A stretch of 64,000 nt of DNA from Lepidodermella squamata (taxonomy: Eukaryota > Gastrotricha). This document shows, one piece after another, positions 10,188 through 19,630 of the stretch. The notes under the pieces are model-generated. The model was not told the DNA's origin. It saw only the letters and a program-made list of their open reading frames with translations, and did no database searches. The stretch lies in contig JBLDXI010000024.1 in assembly GCA_047495785.1 (NCBI GenBank), forward strand, positions 2,108,001 to 2,172,000. Direction: 5' to 3'. Made by a program: the position numbers and the translations under genes. The number at the start of each line of letters is the position of its first letter. Positions within the stretch are counted from its first letter, which is position 1.

Positions 10188-12603
10188 ATGATTTTAAGTT
10201 TCATAATGATGCAGGCGATCTGGCCGACTACAATGGCTATCAAACCTTACACGATGACAGTGATGACGATTATTCAGGAGTCACCTATCCGTCCTCAAAA
10301 TGGCAAAACATGCCGAGCAGCTACCAGCCTAGTTGCTGATGTCATCAACAGCCGCAAAGATATTCTACCCGATTATCACATCGAACTCAACTTTGAGGAG
10401 GAAGAATTGGGCACGGCACCTGCGCGACTGGTGACATCATTCAGCCAAAGCTTCGAACAAACATCCAATGCTTCAAAGATGAAATCACCCTTAATCGTAG
10501 GCCCTTTTGTGTCAACTGGTTGCAAAGCCATGGGTGCTATTTTGCACTACCTTAACTTTGTTGCAATTAGCATTAATTGCGCAGCTACGGCATTGACAGA
10601 ACATGCGCGCTTCCCGAACTTGTACCTGATGTTCGATACCGGAAATATCCCTGCAACAACAGTTGAATTTGTGGCTAGTTACGGTATGATAAATTCACCA
10701 AAAATACTAGCGTTTTTATTTCTTGCCTGAAATAGGTAACTGGAGAAGGATTGCGATTTTGACCAGTGCTACGAACTTGAATGACTACTACACCGCCTTA
10801 AACATGCAAAAGCTAGCAATTGCTGCCAATGTCTCTGTACCTTGGTTCAATGTCATCGTTGAGCTCGAAGATGAAGTCATCGAATCTCTAAAAGCAAGCG
10901 ATTCCAGAATAATAATGATTTACATCGGAACAGAGCGCGTTACTTGGAGATTTTTATGCATGGCCTATCAGCACGGCATTACTGGGCCAAGGTACCTTTT
11001 CTTGATTAACGAAGTAAGTTTCAGTGACCCTCGCAACATCCCCGAAACATCGCTATCTGACTGTAGTAGAGACGAATTGATAGAGCAAGTTAAATTTTCA
11101 GTCTGGATAGGAGGCCGACCTACAATTGACAACAACTTGATGTCAGATATCGGCCTAAATGTCTCAACTTTTCAAAGATCTCTTGATAATGATTACCTCA
11201 ACCATTCAATTCCGGGGGATTATCAAAATAGATTCCTTTGCCACGACGCCATGCTGCGAGGTCTTATGTCTCTCGACAGGGCTGATCGAGCTTTGAGATT
11301 GCGAAATCTAACATTTAAAGATTACGGCTCATTTCCGAGAGAAGTCATGCTTATCGTCAACAAATCAGTTTTGGAATCTGACGTAGCAGGATTAGGTCGA
11401 TTATCTCGAATGAAATACACCGAATTAGGCAAAGACACTCTGAATTTCATGGCCATGTCTTATTGGACCCCTGTAACGGGTATGAACATGGTTTGGCTGC
11501 CAGAGAGTTCGAAAATCTTCCTTAATAGTAGTCAGATGCTTCGAAATATTACGAAATTCACGTGGACGGGTTGGGATGGAAAGCCTCCGAAAGACGGGCC
11601 CATCTTCATTCACAAGTACGTCGACGTGGCTGATGAAGTGTTCGAAACGGTATCTGTCATTTTCCCAATAGCAGCGGCCTTTCAAATGGGCCTAATATTC
11701 ATGTTCATCACGATGAGGTCCAAATTTGTATCCGGTAATTCTTTTCCTGAGAGCAAATGCGTTGGGTTACTAGGTTGTATCGTCGCCAACATATCAGCTT
11801 TCACCTTGGTCTACAGGGTTGACACTGTAGATCTCCACTTCGCCGGGATAATTAGTTCCTTACGTATCGTCCTTTTAGTTATAGGAATGAGCCTCACTAA
11901 TGGGGTCATTTCGTTGTATCCTGTCGTTTTGTATCGAATGGGGCATGCCGCTTATATCTCTTCCGTAAAATCCGCAGGAGTATTGGCGTATACTGTACCG
12001 AAGATGTATTATGGCACAAGGGCTCAGCCCAAAGCCAAAGCGGATGCGAGAAGATTGAAAGCTGGTCTTCAGAGTATGTCCAAGGTATCACAGAAAGCAG
12101 ACCGTTTAACCGCGATTGCAACGATTGCTTTCGGCGGATTGAATGCCGCTATTTTGTTAAGTTGGTTCATCGGCGATCCTACAATTTGTTCGCTGGAAAT
12201 TGTTAAAGTGTTGAGTGGATATTCTCCTGTGTCTGATGTACATTTTAAGACTTTCGCTTTGGATTGTACATCGGAGCATCTACTCGCCTGGATAACAGCG
12301 ATATGCGGCAACCAGATTGCAGCTTGTCTGCTCGGGGGGTTCCATTTGTTCTGCTTTAAGAGAAAGCCGATGCTACGGCATGGTTATGAAGAATTTTTCT
12401 ACGCAGTTTCTTCCTTGATAAATTCCGCCACCTTATTACTGTTCGCGATTCTCACGCTTGTGGTCGTGGGAAAACAAAAGACTCAACGTACTATTTTGGC
12501 TTTTCTGCTGTTGGCTTTCTCAATGTCTTCGGCTTTTCTGTGGATCCGTCCGCATCGCAATGAAATGCGAAAAATTGTTCAACCATTGAGGCAAATGGTG
12601 TAA
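10188..12603 (+). CDS. Class C G-protein-coupled receptor, GABA-B receptor-like
   Basis: Two exons (10188-10683 and 10736-12603) joined across a 52-nt phase-1 intron give 787 residues. Residues ~25-450 resemble the periplasmic-binding-protein (Venus flytrap) ligand domain: LIVGPFVSTGCKAMGAILHY, then NWRRIAILTSAT after the splice, corresponding to the lobe 1 to lobe 2 order in GABA-B receptors. From about residue 465 there are seven hydrophobic segments, beginning VSVIFPIAAAFQMGLIFMFI, with the GABA-B-like block following. There is no obvious cysteine-rich domain between the two halves, which favours GABA-B over metabotropic glutamate receptors. It would act at the plasma membrane. Ligand residues cannot be judged by eye, so it is an orphan. 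The N-terminus is only weakly signal-peptide-like. Confidence 0.82.
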
Positions 12604-12973
12604 AAGTAAACTTGCAGATGAACCTCAACCCTTTTTCGGCCGATTTCTAAACATCAATTACACGGTTATATTTCGTAAATGTCTGTGAGAACGAAAGATC
12701 TACCTATCAATTATAGATATGATAATAAATACCTAAAAATTGAGATTACTGGGAGAGATTAATATCGGTTAAAATGGTTGTCGATTTTGGATTTGATTGG
12801 ATTCCACTAGCTAAGTGCCCTTATCAAAAATATCCCGGAAACACTCAACAATTCGAAAACATAATATACTGGGAAATCAGTTGCTTGAGCCTCGAGTTTA
12901 GAGCTGAAACCTTGAATTTAAGTTGAATTTCAGGCTTCAACTTGTGATATTTATGGTTTATGCGTACCAATAA
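12604..12973. other. 3' flank of the GPCR, non-coding
   Basis: AT-rich; no feature seen before the duplicated transporter segment begins at about 12974. Confidence 0.4.
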
Positions 12974-13647
12974 GCTGTTTAAAATGAAGGAGACGTACGG
13001 CTGGCGGATTGAAATTATATTCGGCGCTATTTTCGCCATTGCTCAATGCATCGGGCTGTACTTCAGCCCGGAGAGCCCGCGATGGTTGATCGGCAAGGGC
13101 CTCGATGATAGGGCTCGCGAGGCCCTGCAGGCGCTGCGCGAATGCGGCGATGTCGAGGAGGAGCTGTTCGCCATCAAGGAAACGCATCAGGAGCTCGAAA
13201 ATGAGCGAATGCAAAGATGTAAGACTTTTTTGGAGATTTTTATGAAAAAATTTGGGTTGCTAAAGCGTCTTTGAATTTTTCCTGAGAATTCAAATTTTGA
13301 GAAAAATTTTGAATGTATGAAGAAACGCTCAAAGAATCTAAATATTTACTCCATAGACTTTATGATTCCAGCCCTTAATCATTTAGGCGTCTTGATGGCA
13401 CTAAATTTTTCCGATCTTTAGCGATTTCAGCTTTTTCAATTCTTATCGATTATCTCAGCTGGGTACACTCGGCTTCCAAGACTTCTGATACTATCGGAAA
13501 AATCACTGAAATCTCTAGAATCGATAATTGGAATCGATATAGGCTCTGGAGGCTAAGGTCTAATTGAGCTGGGGAAGGAGCGAAATTCGAAAATAATATT
13601 TTTGTAAAAATAATTTACCTTTTAGCTTCAAATTTAGCGCTGGAACC
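12974..13647 (+). repeat. Inverted duplicate of SLC2A13-like exon 2 end plus intron (partner 22445-23125)
   Basis: This segment matches the reverse complement of 22445-23125 at high identity. It covers the 3' ~245 bp of transporter exon 2 (YGWRIEIIFGAIFAIAQC through NERMQRC, then the GTAAG donor) and about 430 bp of the following intron. The coding part differs from its source at only a few bases and keeps the frame open. It lacks every other exon and cannot make a transporter, so it is a gene-fragment pseudogene within a segmental duplication. The match ends at the shared GGAACC at 13647. Confidence 0.88.
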
Positions 13648-13986
13648 ATAGACAATGATACATCTAATACAGTGTCAAAAGAACCGCCGGGTCATGGCCT
13701 ACACTTTGCCGTCGACGCATCGTTGACCAGAAAAAAAGGACTTTTCGACAGACCCAGGATTTGGATCTAAATATCGGATCTCGCTGTCTATTTTTGGCAG
13801 TTTAAGTGTTAAAGCTAGGTGCCTGCTATTCATACTCATGCAAGAAGCAAGCTGGCTGGCTGGATTCACCGAATTACTGAATATTTCATCCTATAATTAT
13901 AATAGTTATATTTAAGCCTCTTCTAGACTGAGCGTCATTTACCGTTTCCGGTTTTGAAGAGGGCGAAGGCAGGCAAAGAGAAATTC
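13648..13986. other. Non-coding stretch between duplicate and gene remnant
   Basis: No supported feature. Confidence 0.35.
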
Positions 13987-14225
13987 TTACCCACCCCCAC
14001 AGTTGAAGATCTTGCTTTTTCCGAAAAATTCATAGTTATCAATCGAGTTAACAATCATGCGCCATTCATCTTTTTCAAAAGACACCATTTCAGCTAGTTA
14101 AAAATCGGGTATAATTTTGATTTCAAACTCCTTTTCGCCGGATTTTTCCTTACCTTTTTTCTTTGGCGTTTTGCCCTTCTTATCCTTGGCCTCATTTTTA
14201 GTGCTAGTTTTCTTTTTCCGGCGTA
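13987..14225 (-). pseudogene. Lysine-rich gene remnant with an in-frame stop
   Basis: On the minus strand one frame reads a highly basic segment (RRKKKTSTKNEAKDKKGKT, then KKKGKEKSGEKEFEIKIIPDF), hits one stop codon, and continues in the same frame as MVSFEKDEWRMIVNSIDNYE... to a second stop. Composition and frame conservation across the stop suggest a decayed exon. It lies immediately downstream of the retrotransposon's ORF stop, so the element may have inserted in or beside this gene. Family not recognised. Confidence 0.4.
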
Positions 14226-14229
14226 ATTC

Positions 14230-15042
14230 CTAAGTCAGTCCTACTTTAATCAAACTTCTATGCACTCCGTGGATCCATCTAGTTCGGGGTCGTCCTCTAG
14301 GTGCAAACCATCCCAACGGAGGCGTCCAAATATAAATTTTGATAATTAGTCCTTCTTCGTCGTAGTCACGTGATCTAACGATGTGTCCGAAGTACCTTAA
14401 CCGTTGTTTTTCAACTATGCGGCTCACTTCAATGAGACCTCCGTATAGAGCCAACCTTATATCTATGTTAGGAATGTAGTCCATTAAGTGGACACCTACT
14501 ATTGATCGGAGCCATCGATATTCTATAGTGTTTAGTCTATTTTCTTGGGCTACCGATATGTTCCATGATTCGCACGCGTAAATGATAGTAGGTATTACAA
14601 CACATGTCAATACCTTAAGTTTTGTTGCTATGGAAACCTGATTTTTGTTGCACATGAATTTATTCATGGCTTCGAAAACACTGCCCGCTTTAGAAATCCT
14701 ATAGTTCAGTTCCTCTTCGATTTTGCCGTCACTAGTAATAATACTGCCTAAATATTTGAATTTCGTCACTTTTTCAAGTTTTTTCCCGTTTAGTTCCAAT
14801 TCGTAATTTTGTGCAGCCGACTCGTCCTTAGAAATAATCATATATTGAGTTTTTGCCACGTTTATTTTCAAACCCAATTCGGTGCAAGCCAAATCGAAAA
14901 TATTAAGTAGTCGTGAAATTTCGTCGTGATTCATGCCTAAAAGTGTTCCGTCGTCAGCAAACGCTAGTAAATTTAGAAAATCAGTCTCGCTCATACCGGT
15001 CTCACTGTTTGCGGTCTCGCTAATAGGAAAGCCTATCTTTCA
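14230..15042 (-). mobile_element. 5'-truncated non-LTR retrotransposon (reverse transcriptase C-terminus)
   Basis: The minus-strand frame encodes the end of a LINE-type reverse transcriptase. It opens within the active-site region (NLLAFADDGTLLGMN, with the FADD catalytic Asp pair), followed by KTQYMIIS, FKYLGSIITSDGKIEEELN (thumb-proximal block), VIPTIIYACESW and RWLRSIVGVHLMDYIPN, typical of the C-terminal part of many animal LINE polymerases. The frame is open from a stop near 15042. The fingers, the rest of the palm and the endonuclease are absent. The ATG at 14994 is only an internal Met. Without N-terminal domains the copy cannot be autonomous. The clade (RTE-, Jockey- or other) cannot be fixed by eye. 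Confidence 0.85.
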
Positions 15043-16239
15043 GCTGCTATTTTTTCGCAAATTTTGTTGCGGATTTTCTAAATAGAAATCCGATAAAATC
15101 CAGACAATAAAGCGGCGCCAGGAGCCAGCGGAATCATTGCCTGGATCGGTCAGATCTAAAACAGTGGCTTCTGAATCTCCGTTGAGTTCTGTCCATTCAA
15201 TCCCCAATCATATCGGAACCGGCTCTACGAAAGCCAATAATTTAATTTTTAAGCCCGGCATTTTTCAGCCCCAAATTAGCCTTTGAACTCAAAAGTTCAG
15301 AAATAAAAACGTTTTAAAATTCTGTAACGATTCACCGCTGAAAATTGCAGAGTAAATGCGCAAGTGGGGGCAACCCAGCATTGAAAACTTGAAAAAGCCA
15401 ACCACGAAGCTTTGCAACACAAAATTACATAATTATTTAAATTAATTAAAAATATTAAGTCTAACTTTGTAGCTTCGTTTTATTTTACACTTGGGTCGCA
15501 GGAAAACGCGTTTGAAACTTCGAAGTTCCATCGGTTTTAAATTTCGCTCTGGTCATTTGAACAGAATATTCGTACTCCTTTTTGTGCACACCGCCAAATG
15601 TTATCAACTTCTTTTAAATGTTCATTCACCAGCTGAGCATCTTATCGCTATGTGTCTTTTCTCTATCCATCATTTTGATTGCTCTGTCATTTCTAAAATT
15701 AATTTAAGCTCTTCCACTCATTGGGCGGATTTTAGCTAATAACTGGCCATCAATAGACTGATTTGTTTATTGAAGTGATTTTTCCGGGCACGCGACCCGA
15801 AAAGCAAACAATTAAGATGAGTCATATTGTGACATATAAATGTATGCTGGCTAGCCAGACCTATCCCTAAATCACTCCACAACAAACAGCTTTGCGTTGC
15901 TTCAATTCACAAATAAAGAACCACTTGCAATATATTATATTTCAGCCATTAAATAACCTTCTTTTTTTCTCATGCCACGTTAATAAATTTATTACCAAGA
16001 AAATGATCCATTGACCCCGCGAGAGAATAATAAGAATCCCTATCCATGGATATTGAACAAAACTTATCTTATGATGATTACTCCTTAACTTTTACTTCAC
16101 TGTTGTATATAGAGACGGGCTCGTAAAGCTTACTAATGAGGGTTTACCTTAAGACAGCTAGATATGCCACTTGGGTAATTGAGGGCGTCCTCAGTTTATT
16201 GGCACCATAACGCATTGTTTTTCTATAGTCTTTGTTAAA
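15043..16239. other. Intergenic, no supported gene
   Basis: The only open frames are short and of non-protein composition. A pyrimidine tract ending in TATAG at about 16213-16228, roughly 14 nt before the next ATG, may be a splice or trans-splice acceptor. Confidence 0.4.
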
Positions 16240-17676
16240 ATGGTTGAACCAGATAAAGAGAAAGGCAGTTTTGTTGTTGTAATTCATGGCTTTGCCGACG
16301 ACGATTGCAAAATTAAATGGAAGTTCAGCGGCAAATTATTTAAAGAAAAAAGGGGTACATGGCTAAAACGAAACGTGACGACGGCGGAGTACTCTTCCGA
16401 GCCATTTCGTTTAGAAATTGAGTCAGACAGTGGTAAATACGTCACTGATGAAATTTCGAGCTCGGTGGTCATTGACCTCAAACAAGGAAAGGAGGCTACC
16501 CACAAGGAACTGGATCTATCTACACCGTATGGGAAACAGCTTTTCCATCAAGTCAAGACGTTGCGCGACTTTCGAACGGGCGACGGTAGCTTCTTCTCTA
16601 TATTTCCGAATCTTGGGCAAGGAGACGACTTCGACGAGGTTGAATTGGAAATACGATATCAACAAGTAAGCTAATTAGTCATTCCCTTTTCTATGTTAAC
16701 GGGTTGCTATACTGCAGGCGCGAAGTGATACTATTGAAACATGCGTATCCAAAGCCTACCTTTTCCTTTTGCAAGAGGCATACGAAACCCTCCGGGATAA
16801 AGCTCGCCGAGATGAGCATGTTAAGAATGGGCGACGGAAGTACTTCACTAAGGCGCACTGGAAACGTAAATGGCAGCGTATCCAGCGTTTGCCGTGGTAT
16901 TGGCAGTGGGTCATTCCGGTGGCTGCTGGAGTTGGTGTGGTTTGCTTCGGAGTTGCAGCTGTCCCTTCTGGAGGAGTGAGTATCGCGCTTGCAGGAATCG
17001 GAGGGGCTTGCATTGCTGCGTTCATGACAGTAGCTGGAACCGGCATGAGTGAAGAGTTTTCGACGCTAGATGCAACCGAACAGGACAAGGCTATGGCTGT
17101 TAGAGTTGTTATGTCTATCCTATTTGGTGGAATAGCCGGAGCATTGTCTGCCTTCGTGAGCCCTATGCTTGCAACTGTTTTCGAAGGCGCCGGTGTTATC
17201 TCGAATTGGGCTTGTGGATTCGCGATAGGAATTTGCACTGCTGTTGATACGATATTACTGAACCTCGGTTTGTTCTTTTAAAACAAAGTTAGATGAACAG
17301 CAACATAATATATTTCATTTGTTTTTAATCTATAGGAAACTTCATTGCAGACAAGATTCTTCCTTATGGATCCGATGGCACCCCTTTGTGGAAACAGCTG
17401 TTGTCAAATTTCATCATTGCTCCTATCGCCGCTGGTTGCTTTGGGATTTTAGCTGGCGCCGCCGGAGAATCTCTCGGGCAGTTCATTTGTGAAAGAGGAG
17501 TTATCGACGATATTATTGCAGTCTTTGCTACGGTGCGTCCTAATTGGTTGGGTAATCTCTTCACGGGGATTGGTACTTTTTTCACGATGACGCTCCCGAA
17601 ATTGGTTTGCCTAAAAAGTATTAAAGCTGTAGGTTCAGGCTTTAAGACTTATCTTAAGAATCTCCTGAGACTTTAA
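16240..17676 (+). CDS. Unrecognised protein: charged N-terminal domain plus glycine-rich multi-pass membrane region
   Basis: Exons 16240-16665, 16718-17267 and 17336-17676 join (introns 52 and 68 nt) to 438 residues. The first ~150 residues are charged and beta-rich (GSFVVVIHGFADDDCKIKWK). A helical linker follows (AYETLRDKARRDEHVKNGRR), then a Trp-rich boundary (RLPWYWQWVIPVAAGVG). Residues ~225-300 and ~345-420 contain Gly/Ala-rich hydrophobic stretches (VAAVPSGGVSIALAGIGGAC, IAAGCFGILAGAAGESLGQF) that would cross the membrane several times. The glycine packing is loosely reminiscent of small ISG12/IFI6-type membrane proteins, but this is not a family assignment. There is no signal peptide. 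Function unknown. Confidence 0.75.
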
Positions 17677-17879
17677 GGCTTCCTCAAGAATTGTATTTTT
17701 GATTCACTTACGTGATATTTTGCGACTGATGCAACTTCAAATGTATTAAGTGGTGTTTTTGCCGATAACAAATAAATGAGAAGACACTTTTGTTTTGGAA
17801 ATCATTATTTTAATAGTAAATTATGTATAAGCATCATAATCCTATTCTCATAGGCAGGCGATGAAATGCGTACACATAA

Positions 17880-18281
17880 AGCAAAAAACTTGAAAGAAAA
17901 CTTGGTCAAATTTGTGAATTCATCGAGGAACAAATTCGAAAATGCTCCAGCGATTTGCCGCTAACGCCCTCTATTGAGGCTTTGAATGCTGAATATTCGC
18001 AGTGGCAGGAATGCTTGTCTCAATTAGTCGCAATGGAAGCATTACTGAGTTCAGCTGAAGGGGAACTGAAAGATTTGCAGAAGGATAGCTCAAGCGGAAA
18101 AGTCAAGTTGGGCGAAGCTGATAGCCAACTCGATTCGCTCAAAAAAGAATCAATAGCTATTGCGGATGAAAGATCTCGTTTGGAAAACTTCACTCTTGTC
18201 GCCAATGTCTCTCTCCAGGCAAATCGAGATGAGATGACGAAGCTGAATTCGGAACTCGCGGAAAGGGCCGTGAGCGAAAAG
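17880..18281 (+). pseudogene. Coiled-coil exon or gene remnant, part 1
   Basis: An open frame with strong coiled-coil character, for example LSSAEGELKDLQKDSS and LENFTLVANVSLQANRDEMT, runs from a stop at 17877 to a good donor (AAAAG/GTAAGG) at 18281. No good upstream exon or ATG connects to it. The following intron would contain a whole tRNA cassette, and the next coding-like segment begins right at the cassette edge. It may be a genuine internal exon whose partners I cannot find, or a gene broken by the cassette. Family not recognised. Confidence 0.4.
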
Positions 18282-18498
18282 GTAAGGAGGAGGCTTATCA
18301 AAAGCAGTTCGGCACAATTGATCAAATCGATCAAATCAATCGATCGATGGCTGGAACAGTGGGAACTTCATCTATGGCCACGCTGCCCATTGTATCCGAC
18401 ATTATATCTATGGCTGGAACCAACGAATTTAGGGTGCATTTCGGGCCCAATCTTGTGTAATTATGGTTGCCATAATATAGGCCTTATCTTGCAGCCTA

Positions 18499-18570
18499 GG
18501 GGGCATAGCTCAGTGGTAGAGCGTCTCATTCGCATTGTGAAGGTCTCGGGTTCAATCCCCGATGCCTCCA
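18499..18570 (+). tRNA. tRNA-Ala (CGC), cassette 1
   Basis: The 72-nt sequence folds as a cloverleaf: acceptor GGGGGCA/TGCCTCC with the G3:U70 pair that specifies alanine, D-arm GCTC...GAGC, anticodon loop TTCGCAT (anticodon CGC), T-arm TCGGG TTCAATC CCCGA, discriminator A. The A-box (TAGCTCAGTGG) and B-box (GGTTCAATCCC) promoters are internal. One T-T mismatch is present in the anticodon stem. It faces tRNA-Leu on the other strand 85 bp away. Confidence 0.92.
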
Positions 18571-18655
18571 GTTGGCATCTTTTTTTCAAGAACAGATCGC
18601 TCTATTTTTTGTACAATTTAAATATAAAAAATTGTTGGAAATTTGCGAAAAATGT

Positions 18656-18739
18656 TGTCAGAAGTGGGGTTCGAACCCACGCCCTCTTTCGAGGACCAGA
18701 TCTTGAGTCTGGCGCCTTAGACCGCTCGGCCATCCTGAC
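18656..18739 (-). tRNA. tRNA-Leu (CAA), cassette 1
   Basis: An 84-nt class II tRNA with GTCAGGA acceptor, long variable arm (CCTCGAAAGAGG region), anticodon loop CTCAAGA (anticodon CAA) and T-arm GGGTTCGAACCCC. No intron is present in the anticodon loop. It converges with the tRNA-Ala at 18499. Confidence 0.92.
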
Positions 18740-18900
18740 TGGATGAATTTGATGACGAAATCGCTGTTAAGGGTCGAAAAATTAGGAAATATTATCCTAT
18801 TTTAGAGGAAGAAAAACTTGTTTCAACGGATAGAGACTTGAAAACCCACATTTTGGGGCAATTTAATGTTGAAACGTCAAAATTAGTGCCGTGCCCTTGA
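18739..18900 (+). pseudogene. Possible C-terminal coding segment after tRNA cassette 1
   Basis: A 53-codon open frame (LDEFDDEIAVKGRKIRKYYP ... LVPCP, stop 18898-18900) of protein-like charged composition starts exactly at the 5' end of the tRNA-Leu. No clean splice acceptor in phase precedes it. It may be the interrupted continuation of the coiled-coil gene at 17880-18281. Low confidence. Confidence 0.3.
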
Positions 18901-19630
18901 AACTTCTAGTTAACAATGAAACTTGTCGATTGGGAAACTCTGAGATTGGAGTACCAATAATTACAGAACCAGCTACCATTGGGATTTCTCAGGCTTTCTC
19001 CAGATCGTTGCAATCTAATTTGAAAAAGTAATTTTCCTGAACAATTTTTCGGTTTATTTCTCCGCAAACAGATACCGAATGAAGATGAGATCGTAATAAG
19101 AATACATTATAGCAACATGATCATTTTCAGTTATTATTTTACACGAAAATCTACAGATTTTACACGTCAAGGACAAATGAAACGAGAGGCAAAACAATCA
19201 GTTGTAGTCAAGTTTGAGTAACGAACATTTCGATAGAGTATTGCTGATCATTATTATATGTAAGTAACAAATAAATTTAGTCATTTAAAGGTGCAAGGAT
19301 AAAACAAAGTCATGCTCGGAAATGAGAACAAAAAAACAGGCTGAATGGATTTAAATTACGATATTAAAAGGGCTTATAGTAATTTTTTTAGAAGCGTCGC
19401 GGAAATTTTACAAAGGTAATATTAATTAGCACTGGGAATTTCGAAGTAGTGAATAATTTTTCTAATACAAGATTTACATGAAAAAAATGTACAAGCTCAC
19501 GTAATAATTTAATGAAAATAAAAAAAGAAGCAAATTTTTTATCTTCTAAATTTTGTCATTACACAGCACTTGTTAATAAGACTAGTTGTTAGTTATATGA
19601 CGTAGATTATAACAAATCAACGGAATTTTT
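18901..19630. other. Intergenic, AT-rich
   Basis: No gene supported. A decayed copy of the accentuated 'ACCGGTT' dispersed repeat may lie near 18945-19020. The rest is the 3' flank of the minus-strand transporter. Confidence 0.35.

Noticed and set aside
15491-15739. 82-codon plus-strand frame
   Set aside because: Starts on a non-ATG codon, composition is not protein-like, no splice partners.
18499-18740. Protein-coding continuation of the coiled-coil frame through the tRNA cassette
   Set aside because: The long open frame to 18746 simply reads through two tRNA genes; the donor at 18281 is a more sensible end.
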